Source: Sesamum alatum
Lineage: Eukaryota > Streptophyta > Magnoliopsida > Lamiales > Pedaliaceae
Length of the DNA: 64,000 nt
Direction of reading: 5' to 3'
Assembly: GCA_034509735.1 (NCBI GenBank)
Contig: JACGWO010000008.1
Location: forward strand, 16,193,864 to 16,257,863
Both the position numbers and the translations under genes were made by a program. The first letter of the stretch is position 1. The number at the start of each line of letters is the position of its first letter. Positions 10,804 to 21,800 of this stretch are shown here, piece by piece. A model generated the notes under the pieces. That model had not been told where the DNA came from. It ran no database searches and saw nothing but the letters and a program-made list of their open reading frames with translations.

Positions 10804-13800
10804 CTCCAATACACAGCTTCCACATAAACACCCTCATCTTCGGTGGGACTCGAACACGCTAAATTAATGACCACAAGGATCCACCCCCTCGGGTCAAGCA
10901 AAAGTGACAACCCGACGTGGAAGCCCTATTACTATCTCGCAGCGAAATAGTTCGACGATATGCACTACGCACCGTAAATATACCCCCCTTTCTCCACTGC
11001 CCATTTCCACTCACCCTCCTCACCCCTCCCTCACCACCTCCCTCGCAGTAAGAATACTCTGTCACGTGAGTGAGGGTCTCGACCCCCCCTCCGCCTCCCA
11101 GAACATCCCACTAGGGAAATACCTTGCCTTCAACACCCGACTAAGTAAGGAACCGGGCCGTGTCACCACTCTCCACCCCTGCTTAGCCGAAAGCGCAATA
11201 CTGAACTCCCTCAACTCTCGAAACCCCAGGCCCCTCTCCGCCCACAGCCTACACATCCACCGCCATGCCACCCAATGCACCCAGCTATCCCCCCGGCTAC
11301 GCCACCAGAAATCCGCCATAGCAGACTCCAGTCCCCTCAAAAAACCCCTCGGGAGCTGAAAGCATGACATCGCGTACGTGTTAGTGACTGCAGCACCACT
11401 TAATCAAGACTCATTTTCCCGTCTGTGATAGATATCTCCCATTCCACCCCTGAGTCCTCGCCCACACCCTCTCCCGAATATTCCCGAACAGTTGCCCCCC
11501 TTGACCTCCCCGCCGCTACCGGAAGACTCAAATACCTATCATGGCTAGCAGCCAACCAGACCCCCATCACTGCCCCCAATAAGTGCTTGACTACCGCCGG
11601 GATGCCCCCACTCAACACCATGCTCGACTTTGCCAGATTGATCTCTTGACCGGACGCCCCTGCATACACTCCCAGAATCCGCCTAACCTCACCCAACTGT
11701 TCAACCGTAGCGCCACAGAATAGCAGCGTGTCATCTGCAAACAACAGATGCAAGATACGTGGCGTCTGAGGAGTCACAGCCACACCAGACAAACGACCCG
11801 CCTCTCCGCCGCCTGTATCAAATAAGAAAACGCCTCTGCACAAAAAATAAATAAGTACGAAGAGAGAGGGTCCCCCTGACGGATCCCGCGTTCCGGTGTA
11901 GAAAAGCCAAAATGATCGCCATTAAGCGTAATGGAATAAGAGACCATGGTAACCAGCAACATAATAAGATCAACAAAACGGTGATGCAGTCCTAACCTAA
12001 TTAAGACACCCCCAAGGAACGACCACTCCACCCTATCATATGCATTGCTCATATCCAATTTTAAGGCCACGCTACCACCCGTGGATCGAGTGGACGTCCT
12101 AAGATGATGATTTAACTCGAATGCAACTAAGACATTGTCTGTAATGAGTCTGCCCGGGATAAAAGCAGATTGGGATGGGGGCACGATAGTATCAAGCAGT
12201 GGTTTAAGCTGACTAGCAATACATTTTGACGCAATTTTAATGATCACATTACACAAACTAATCGGCCAGAGTTGGGATACAGTTTCAGGAGACTCACACT
12301 TGGGAATGAGTACAATGTGAGTGTACTTCATTTTTATGCAAGAGAACATGCTCATTAAGAATGCGAAGAACAGAACAGGTTAGATCGGCACCAACCGTAG
12401 GTCAAAACTTTTGATAAAATACTGGGGGCATGCCATCAGGGCCGGGGATTTGAAAGGAAACTTATCGAATACCACTTGTTTGACTTCAACAGCAGTGAAG
12501 GGCACAGCAAGCGACTGGTTCATCTCCGATGAAATGCGGGGCTGCACGGATGACAATACCTCATTAAGGGCCGCGTCCGATGGCCGGCTCGACGTGAAGA
12601 TAGAGCAAAAATACCTAAGGAGGATACCCTGCATCTCTTCCTGACTACTCCTCCACCGCCCCTCCTCATCCCTCAACTGCGTAAGCAAATTCTGTCGTCG
12701 TCTCGTGGACGCAGACGCATGGAAAAAACCTGTATTGTTGTCACCATCATTTAACTAGTGCGCTTTACTGCATTGCTGCCACCACAACAGCCCCCGAGCA
12801 TTATACTCCTCCAATCTCTACCGGACCCAGCCAACTCTGTGTGTGCCAGCCCGTCTAGTGGCCCCGCCTCAAGTTCCACCAACCTGGATTCAAGCGCCTT
12901 TATCTCTCATTCCGAAACCCGTACAACTTGCCTATCCCATTGTAACAGACTACCCGACACTGCTGAACGTTCATCCAAACTCGCATATGAGGATCGAGCT
13001 TGTTCACTCCTACCCAGGCTTGTTCCACTACCCGTCCACAATCCTCCGAGTGTAACCATTTCGCTTTGAATCTGAACTGACGTTTCCCCGTTCTCCGTAT
13101 CCCCCCCCCCCGGTTCCCACTGCACTCGTACCATAGTGTGATCAGAATACGGAGTGGCAATATGCGTAACTTGTGTGTCCGAGAAGCGTCGACACCATGC
13201 TGAATTCCCGCACGCTCTGTCCAACCGAGCCCAGACTATCTCCGGCTCTCTCCTCCAATTGCACCATGTGTATCGAGGCCCTCAGAATCCCAAATCAGCC
13301 AAGTCACTCCGATCCAACACCGTACAAAAAATCCCCTATCTGCCATTCCGGTCGATGTCGTCCTATTTTCTCATTCTGCCACAAGATCTCATTGTAGTCA
13401 CCCACACAAAGCCATGTCGCATCGGACTGCCGACTCAACCGGACTAATTTCTCCCAAACCTCCTTCCGTCGTGTTGCCTCCGAGTCCCCATAAAACCCCG
13501 TGAAGCGCCAATTTGCTGGTTGATTTCCTGTAAGCACGTCAACATCAATGTTGTGTGCCAAATACGACCGAGGGTGCAGATCTATATCCTTACGCCAACA
13601 CAGCGCCAACCCGCCACCCCTTCCAACCGCCAGTACACAAATTCCGAATAGATCCAACAACATACGTACATGTTCAAAACGACGATTCCCACACTTTATT
13701 TTGATAAAAACAGTAACTAAGGTCTATGTTCTCGGACCCACTCGACGAGTTGTCGAATTGTCGATGCCGAACCCATGCCCCGATAGTTCAAGGTTATAGC

Positions 13801-13806
13801 ACTCAT
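10804..13806 (-). pseudogene. LINE-b ORF2 remnant: endonuclease and reverse transcriptase
   Basis: ORF2 starts at an ATG (13806-13804) reading MSAITLNYRGMGSASTIRQL, the typical N terminus of a plant LINE endonuclease. Further endonuclease sequence is at 13304-13663 (GGGLALCWRKD, WRFTGFYGD, WLCVGDYNEIL). Reverse transcriptase runs 12688-11400 with QSAFIPGRLITDNVLVAFE, KLDMSNAYDRVEW, GIRQGDPLSSYLF and an intact LLFADDTLLF active site. The post-RT segment at 11062-11370 (GLGFRELREFSIALSAKQGW, SRVLKARYFPSG) is also preserved. Frameshifts near 11800, 12370 and 12690, plus stops in the endonuclease, make it non-functional. The RT is better preserved than in LINE-a. Confidence 0.88.
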
Positions 13807-14495
13807 TGGTCTCGGCGGGACTGCGCCGCAGCCTCCGTCGTTGAATTTGAATCAGAAGTATCGTCCTCCAATGTTCTCTTCAAAGGCCTATCCCCGATCC
13901 CCATTTCCGTTTGCCCTCCACCACTTTGTCTTCCCCCCCCCCCACGTCTCCCTCGCCGCCCACGCCCCCGCCTACCCCCTCGGCCACAACTTTCCCCCGC
14001 CATAAAAACAATTGGCACCGCCACAAGATCCTCTCCCCCACTAACCTCGGCCTCCCCCTTTTGCTGCATAGTTTCAGAGGTTGACGACAACACTTGGATT
14101 GAAGAGAGCTCCCGACCAGCGCCCCTAAGAAGCTCATCCACCAGCGGATTTAATGCACAATGAACAATAGGACCCGCCAAATTAATAGACCTACCTCAAT
14201 CACCAGCCTCTATGAGGGGCCCCACTGTGTTGCTAGCCCCGTTATCCAACATTGCCGAAGTTTTCGTCGCGTCGATCGTCGGCCCCGTAGTCAGCGCCGG
14301 GACTCCTGCCTTGTGGCCTGAGAACCCCTACAACATTTGGTCCCCCTGTGAGTCCCCATGGAATTGATGGCAGAGATGGGCCCGTTAATCCTTCAGCCTC
14401 CATTGCCCGTCTCAACAGCCCGTCCCATATTGCAAAGCCAGGAGGTGGCCCAAGAGGGTCCATTCCCCGCGAGCCCAGATGGTCCTAGATTACCT
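13803..14495 (-). pseudogene. LINE-b ORF1, C-terminal part only
   Basis: Only the tail of the gag-like ORF1 is present. The last 125 residues (14180-13803) are low-complexity: an Arg/Gly-rich block (GRGGRRGRGRRGRRGGGG, a likely RNA-binding basic segment) followed by an acidic end, RPLKRTLEDDTSDSN. The stop codon TGA at 13805-13803 overlaps the ORF2 start in the sequence ATGA (13806-13803), consistent with stop-then-restart translation of ORF2. DUF4283 and CCHC parts are absent because the insertion is 5'-truncated. Confidence 0.7.
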
Positions 14496-14618
14496 TTTGA
14501 AGCTCCATCTATATGAAGTGTAAAACAAATTAGAATCGTTGGTTATAGTCAAGAAATCTAACTAATCAAGTTGCACCAATTGATTATTTTTTACAAATAC
14601 TTGATATTTATTCCTTTA

Positions 14619-14832
14619 GGTTGCATTTGGATTGAAGGATTTGAAATCATGGATTTCAAATCTTTAATAACAAATCCTTTGAATTCGTTTGGATAATTCC
14701 GCATTTGAAGGATTTCAAATCCTTCCATTCTAATTTTGAACTATATTTTGATGGATATGGATGGATTTCAAATTCTTTTCAAATAGAGTCATTTGAAATC
14801 ATTTTTCCAAATCCATTAATCCAAATACACCC
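14619..14832. mobile_element. MITE, PIF/Harbinger (Tourist)-like, TSD TTA
   Basis: A 214-base AT-rich element with imperfect terminal inverted repeats of about 30 bases. The left end reads 'ggttgcatttggattgaagg'. The right end, reverse-complemented, reads 'gggtgtatttggattaatgg'. TTA stands on both sides (14616-14618 and 14833-14835), the 3-bp T-A-rich duplication expected for PIF/Harbinger-derived MITEs. It has no coding capacity. The interior repeats 'gatttcaaatcctt'-like words on both strands. Confidence 0.75.
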
Positions 14833-15529
14833 TTAAAAAATTATACAAATACTTAAGGGATAATATCAAATACATCAATTAGATCTAGAAATATTGTCAT
14901 TTATCTCTTTAATAATAACAAAACGTTGAATAAGCCAATTATGTTACAAAAACTTAATGGATTAACTGATTTGATTAGTTCTTGGACGATCGTTAAATTA
15001 TGGGGGTATTGGTGAGTTTTCAAATAACAATGGGCAATTTATAATTATACTCAATTTCATGAGAACTTCTTGTAATTTATTATTTTTTTTAATTGCTTAA
15101 AAGCTAAGTATGTATGGAGATTTAATCAATTTTTGATTCTTTAATCAAAGTTTGTTGAAAACATTGTTGTTGATGATAGTGCCTTCCAGTCTTTGAATTC
15201 TCCTTCACAACACACAGTATTGCAAGATTTGCACGGAAGGATTTGAATTTCAAGTATTTAAAAGAAAATAAAAAATCTCATATCGGAAGAACTTAAAATT
15301 TATCATATTACACAAAATATAGTTCAGAAAAACAGCCAAAAGAATTGAAATTCTCTATGCTACAAAATTATCCGAATAAATTTTTTTTAAAAAAATATTA
15401 TTAGAAATTTAAAATTCTCAACTTCAATTGATTAATTCAAATATAATTTAACATAAAAAAAATTCCACATAAAAAAACTGAAAGTTGTGGAGAACTGTTA
15501 TTTTATGTTATATTTCACCTCGGACCAAG

Positions 15530-15668
15530 ACGAGAAAGACACTCAAGAAAGATGGCCTATATTTAGTCCAATTTTATAGATGTTATATATTACTAATCAT
15601 TCAGGAAAGATGGCCTATATTTTCTCTAATTTTTTGGATGTTTGTTTTTATATAACTAATCATTGTTG
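15530..15668 (+). repeat. Short local tandem duplication (~60 bp)
   Basis: 'agaaagatggcctatattta' with its following 'attttatagatgttatatattactaatcat' at about 15545-15600 recurs as 'ggaaagatggcctatatttt' with 'attttttggatgtt..ataactaatcat' at about 15604-15664. The unit is roughly 58-62 bases, in AT-rich intergenic DNA, with no coding signal. Confidence 0.6.
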
Positions 15669-16500
15669 CACGGGTTTCCCTAAGCATATTAAAAGAGATT
15701 GTGATATAAGCAAAAGACAAAAAAATTGCGCAAAAAAATATAAGTGGTGCAAGCGATGAGAAAAAAAGTAATGTGAGAAGAAAGAAATATGTGAAAAGAA
15801 AGATAAAGTTATGAATGTGAGTTTATAAAAAAAATATTAAAATTACTATGTAATCAAATTATATTGAAGGGATGGATTTAATTAAAGGATAAATTTGTAT
15901 TAAAATATTAATATAACAACAAAATTCTCTTTTATAATAATTAGAACGCATCACGTGCATTGCACATGTAGAACATGTCGTACTTAGAAGTGAATATATC
16001 ACTCATTAGCTACAAAAGTATTAAGTTCATAATCTTATTTATATTTCTATCATTGAAATATTAGTATATACAATTATATTTTCAAGAAAATTGATAATGG
16101 TTGGTTTTAAACCATTTAATTCTATTATTTGTGATTCACTTCTAAATTTACATAATACTATAAATAAAAACTTTAATCCTTAAAATTAAAAATTTCATGT
16201 TATATTTACTAATTATTATTTTTTGATGATCTTGTATTGAAATAAATTAGTGAGAAAGTAAAATATAATACATAAATAAAGTTTAATACTAAAATAAAAT
16301 TAATTAGTCAAAGTCCCTTAGTTTTTTATTCTTTTTATAAAAAAATTCAATTTAATAAAATTGATCATGAGTTTTATTTGTAGCTTCTTCTTTTTTCTTT
16401 GGCAATTTGCTATGTTTTAAATAAATTTATTTGTTTTTATATTACTTCTGTGTATGGTATATTATTTCTTTTACTACACATCATTCTGTCGGGCAAAATA

Positions 16501-16852
16501 TTTTTTTAGTCCCGTTAAACAGGGTCAAACTCGTTTTTTGGTACCATTATTTATTCAAGTATGGGTTTTGGTCCCATTAAACCCAAATTCAAGCCTATTT
16601 GATCCCAATAAGTCATGTGCAGAGCACATGGCTTATTAACTCCGTTTATGTTCGTTAGAAATTCCAGAATTATTGGGACCAAATAAGCCCAAATTCAGAC
16701 TTATTTGATGCCAGTAAGTCATGTGCAGAGCATGACAAATGACTTATTGGGACCAAATAAGCCTGAATTCGGGTTTAATGGAACCAAAAGCTACACTTGG
16801 ATAAATAATGGTACAAAAAATGAGTCTAACCCTGTTTAACGGGACTAAAAGA
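16501..16852. mobile_element. Foldback (long inverted-repeat) element
   Basis: The two halves are near-perfect reverse complements over about 125 bases each. The left arm starts 'ttagtcccgttaaacagggt' and continues through 'ggtaccattatttattcaag', 'ttttggtcccattaaaccc' and 'gatcccaataagtcatgtg'. The right arm repeats these in reverse and ends 'ctgtttaacgggactaaaa'. The ~70-base centre holds a short inner repeat ('gtcatgtgcagagcacatg', with 'gtcatgtgcagagcatgac' later). A transcript would fold into one long hairpin, so it could feed small-RNA production. No TSD could be fixed because both flanks are A/T runs. Confidence 0.8.
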
Positions 16853-17179
16853 CAATTTTCTCTCATTCTGTCTTTATTTTTTAATTATTGATGTAAAATG
16901 ATTTCAAACTAACTATTTATTAATTACTGTTAATCAAATTTTATCTAATTAGACATTCATAGTATCAATATTTGTATCGCAAGGTCCTAAACTATGCTAA
17001 TTTTGTCAAAAGAACTTCTAAATTTGAAATGCTATTACATAAAATATCATTTTTTTTTTTGCCTGAATTTGAAAATTTTAATTTTATATTTTTAGTGTGA
17101 TTTCTTGATCTTGTTCATACGAATCTAATTGGTATTACTTATTTCTTATTTAATAATATATTATATTTTTACAAACTTA

Positions 17180-17714
17180 GAGGTGTTCGGCTAAACTTAT
17201 TTCAAATATCTATAAGTTCATACATCTTATAAGATGTTTTAAAAGCTTAAAAATACTAAATTCTATTTTAGAAAAAAGCTTTTAAAGTATTTGGATAAAT
17301 AGGAGTTCAGCGCCTATAAAATGTTAGAGTGCTTTGTATAATACACTCTTCATATTGTAATAATATCTAAAAAAACCATTAAGTTAACTATTGAATTTAG
17401 AACCACACAAATAGATAGTTTTGCTTTGGGGAAAACACATTAATTATATGAAGGATAAAAGTGAAATACGAGTGAAATTGTAAGAGTGATTTTGTCTATT
17501 GAATGTTAAGCTTTAAAGAGCTCAAAAGATCTTATAAAAAAATGGGTTGAGCTTACTTTTTTTTAAAGAGCTTATAAAATCATGAATAGCTTATTTTCAG
17601 AATTTATAAGCTTTCTAGAAAAGAAAAAATGACAAACATGTTTATAGAGCTTATAAGCTTTCAAACATCTTATAAGATGTTTTAAAAAGCTTGTAAGCTC
17701 AGTCAAACACCCAC
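17180..17714. mobile_element. MITE with long terminal inverted repeats, TSD TTA
   Basis: A 535-base AT-rich element. The left end is 'gaggtgttcggctaaactta', and the right end reverse-complemented is 'gtgggtgtttgactgagctt'. The inner subterminal word 'catcttataagatgttttaaa', itself containing a palindrome, is present at both ends (about 17221 and 17668). TTA flanks both sides (17177-17179 and 17715-17717), which suggests a PIF/Harbinger-type MITE. A hAT origin is less likely because no 8-bp duplication is seen. It has no ORF. Confidence 0.7.
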
Positions 17715-17717
17715 TTA

Positions 17718-18839
17718 ATTAGTATTTTATGTGCATACATGATTATCTAATATTGAAAAATCAAATAATAAGAGATTTTCTGTATAATTGAATTTTCATA
17801 TGCACTTCAATTTAATAAAAAAAGTAGTGCTTGTTATTTGTCGATAACTATTTGATTCTTAATACTTATTTACTTTTATTAATCTTAAATTTTTATATAT
17901 ATATAAATTTATCCTAAAAATATATATTTCTCTTTTGTTAGTATACAATTAAAATTTAGTGTACTATTAATATGTTGGTATATAGTTATTTCAAATTTGA
18001 TTTTTAATTGTTATCTATATTTATTTTCAATTTTATAGAGCTTTAGCATATTTTAATAATATTAATTATCCACATTATATATATTTTTTAAAAATAGTTA
18101 TAAAAAGACAAAATTCTAATAAAATAGAAAACTATTCAATAGTTCTAATTTCTCTCAACTACTTAAACATACTTTTCATTGTCCGAGTAGTTTAGAGTTA
18201 TTAGAACTATTAAATTATCTTCTTCTTTTTTTATAGAATTTACTATTTATAATTAATTTTGATTTATTATTAAAAAAATTACTTATGAAAGTCATTCACA
18301 AAGAAAAACAAACACTCAGGATGTTCAAACTTTTATATATAGTATAGATATAGATATAGGCCATGAAAAGAATATTAGAGAATGTTAGTAGCATTCTCTA
18401 TCAAAATACTTTTAATTAGTTGATGATCACATCAAACCTATTAATGATTGGTTTAGGTAATTATACACTTTCAACTGACATAGTGATATTAATAAGTACG
18501 TCATCAACATACTAAGAAACATATAATAATTCCATAATAAATGTTAATAATGATTAAGATTGTTTCATCACATAGCTGAACTAATTTTTAAAAGAGGATC
18601 TGAACAAAGGCAGCAATACTCCAACAACTGCAAGTAGATTTGACGAACTCATGCAACATTATGAAAGTGAAACTATCAACGACCCATCCACATGCATTTT
18701 AAATGCTGAATCCATGTTGACTTTTTCTTGAATTTGGAGTTCTTCATGTGAAAATGGCAAAGCCCTCTATTGAAGAAACACACTCAACAAATCCTTTGTA
18801 TAAACTTCAATACGTTCGCAGTGAAGAGTCGTTAATCTG
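17718..18839. other. AT-rich region downstream of the ASHH1-like gene
   Basis: There is no coding signal of its own. Because the SET gene reads leftwards and stops at 18840, the first few hundred bases to the left (about 18400-18839) should contain its 3' UTR and polyadenylation site. I could not pick a specific poly-A signal with confidence. Farther left the sequence is A/T runs with a weak palindrome near 18378-18400 ('agagaatgttagtagcattctct'). Confidence 0.4.
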
Positions 18840-21800
18840 TCATTCTGTCAGATACTTGACCTTATTTTGAGGTTCTCCATGTCCAGAAGGCACCACTTCC
18901 CCTCGAGCAGGGCCGTCTTTCCCATGTCCAGAAGGCACCATTTCCCCTTGAGGAGGGTCATCTTCTCCATGTCCAGAAGGCACCATTTCCCCTCGAGCTG
19001 CACGAGGCAGCATGGAATTCTTCAGAATGGCGTAATTTAAGTCGAACTGTGCTTTAAATTTGGCACAAGCAGCTTGTATCCACTTCTCAGCTACACTCGT
19101 CGCCACACTATCCTGGTTGTCCCTCTCGTATTCTTCTATTGCAGGGCGAATTTCATCGTACAAGGAATTGAGCTCAGAGGTCGCTTTGCTTCTTATTTCC
19201 TGCAACGATGTATTAGCAAGCATGTTCCGGTAAAAATAAGATAGCGAGGACCACAAAAATCAATGCGACATGGAGCCATGAGTTGAATTCTTTAACTGTA
19301 CATGTAGAAGTTTGACTGGGACAATAAGGTCCGTGACTACACCCAACACTTCCGTTGGAATAAATGTAATGAATGTTAGATTCCAAATGAGAAGAATCCT
19401 TGCATAGAAATAGAAGGTTCATGTACTCCCCCTGAAGAAAATATGTAGAATCAATAATAAAACATAGAGAGACAGATAGCATGTACCTCAAATCGTTTTA
19501 TTTCCTCTTGTGCTTCCTTTGATGCAAATAGTTCAGCAACAGGTTTGGAACTGACATGTTTCTTGCTAGATGTTTTTGTTTTTTGCTTCATATCGGGCTG
19601 TGATCTTTTCTTTGAGGAAGGGCTTGGTGCAATGCTATAATTACGGCATGCGGTATTGCTTCGAATACGAGATATCATAGCATTTGTTTGAGAAAACACT
19701 GGGTTTCTGTCTTCAAAATTATATTCCTCCTCTTTCTTTACGGTTACAACTGATTTCCCTGCCATGTCTGCCATGCTAACAAAATAATGAGATTCTGTAC
19801 TGGTAACAGCCTCCAACTTAATTTTAGATTTCATACTTGTAACAGGCTCCAACTGAATTTTAGCTCCCACATTATCTTTCGTTTCAGCTGCGTAATTTGG
19901 TACCGATGCAAGTTGGACAGGGATTGTTGTAGCAGACCTTGGGAAAGGTTCATCATCAGCAGAGTCATAGAGGGGAATATTTTCAACAATGTATCTGCAG
20001 TATGAAAAGCCGGGTTAAACCATACAATCCCGCAACTTACCCTAGAGAGCTATGTCAGATTTTGCATGATTAATAAGTACAATGTATTTGAAAAGGTTAT
20101 AAGCTCCATATACAAAAATAAAAAATACAAATGTAAAATCCTCATACTGAAGCTGCTGGGGAAAAAGTAAATAGAAATAGAAAAGAAAGACTGTTTAGCT
20201 TGGAACCAAGAAGTCGTCCCACAACTGCAAATATTAGGTTGACGGGATTCATCAGCATCATCATTCACATTCACCTTATATGCCCCTTGTTTCTCCCAAT
20301 GCTCTGGACATTCCAGCTATTTCTCATTAAGACAGATATGAATCTTTCTGATCTCTCCCCCTCTTTCCCATGCCAATAAAATCTTAACAGCAACTCTTTT
20401 TGACTTCTATCTTAAACACAAAGCCAAAATATGAACAACCACACGATGACTCAACATCTACTATCTGCTGAGGTCTCTCTTTGCTGTTCCTCTCCAGACC
20501 TTCATTATAAAAAATCAAGGATTAATGCATACTTTCTGGTGAGACCTCCTTGATGACACATTATTTGAAAGTTGACCTATGAAGTTCTTGGTGGCATCAA
20601 ACCAATTTTTTCTCCGATTCTTCTTCTTCAGACCTTAATGTGCTCTTGTGCACATGGCGGCTTCTTCTCCTTTGACCATGTCTAGATCTTAAGACTTTTT
20701 GTTCTCCTGCTGTCAATTCCTAGTTGGTAAAAATTAAGGAGGTCATTGCCAAGACTTACAATAGTCCCCTATATATATACCCCCACCTACAGCTACTTCT
20801 CGGGGAATTTGTCTCTTGAAAGCATGTCACTAATGATCACGTGGGGTACTTTCAGCATTACAAAGTTTGAAAAGTATGAGATGAGGAACCAATATCTTGA
20901 TGAGTTGTTTCATAGCTGGGACTCTCTGGAATGAGAATTCTTGCATCTTGGGGCTAAATTATGTCCTACGTGTTGAAATAAATATAAAAAAATGCAAGTT
21001 TGTTCTATAATCTTAATGTGCAAATATAATTTACCCCATATTTGAAGGACAACACAGAAACAACTACTTATGAGAAAGCCAAGAACATTAATACACTTCT
21101 AAATGAAAATTGTTCAACATCCTAACCAGATATTAACGAATCATTTTGGTGTGATGGTCCTACTTCTCAACACCATCATCCTCCTAAAGTTCCACCAATT
21201 GAAAAATCAAAACAAACTGGAAATTTTTCTTTACTGATTCGGACTGGTACTGAAAATAGCTATTTGGCCCCCTCAAATCTTCAGAATTAGATCAATCTGT
21301 GTCCCTAATGAACAAGATTTTCAGCCAGCCTCGTTTGAGTACACAAAAACATTTTGTTCCTACTGAAAAATTTAGTCCTCAAGGCAACAGATGCAGTAAC
21401 AGTAAGATCTGAGAAACCTTAAGTACCTTTCCTATAAAATAGCAATATGTGCAAGAAAATTTACCTGGCATCTCCATCTTCCCAAACATGATTAATCTCC
21501 TGCAGCACATTACACAACAAAAGATGTTATGGGCCTCAATCAAACCATATAATCACCATTTTGGCAGCAAAAGAAAGAGCTTAGACAAACAAAATGAGAA
21601 GTAGCAGTAGAAGCAGATGATGTAGTAGTATAGAATAGCTGTATTAGCAGCAGAAAGAAGAATCAGCCATGTGAAATTTCTGTAGGTGGGATTGTGCAAA
21701 GCAATCAAGTCAATCTAATTAGTCTTTGCAAAAAGAATACAACTGAAATAATGTCATACTAGGATAAAATACATTTACAGTTGATGACAAAGTTCATCCT

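Larger units (their letters stand above)
8202..14495 (-). mobile_element. L1-type LINE retrotransposon, 5'-truncated, split by a solo LTR (LINE-b)
   Basis: A second minus-strand LINE of the same family as LINE-a. Its 3' end is the T run at 8202-8207, followed by 'gagaataagcgatgg', which matches 'gacaataaagcgatg' at 537 in LINE-a. A copia-type solo LTR interrupts it at 8800-10803: 'gtctaacgtggggagcgctcc' before the LTR and 'caatacacagcttccacat' after it join to match 1097-1133 of LINE-a. ORF1 is represented only by its end, and the homology to LINE-a stops near 14495, so the copy is 5'-truncated. After 14495, 'ctatatgaagtgtaaaacaaa' resembles repeat R continuing at about 57562. Confidence 0.85.
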
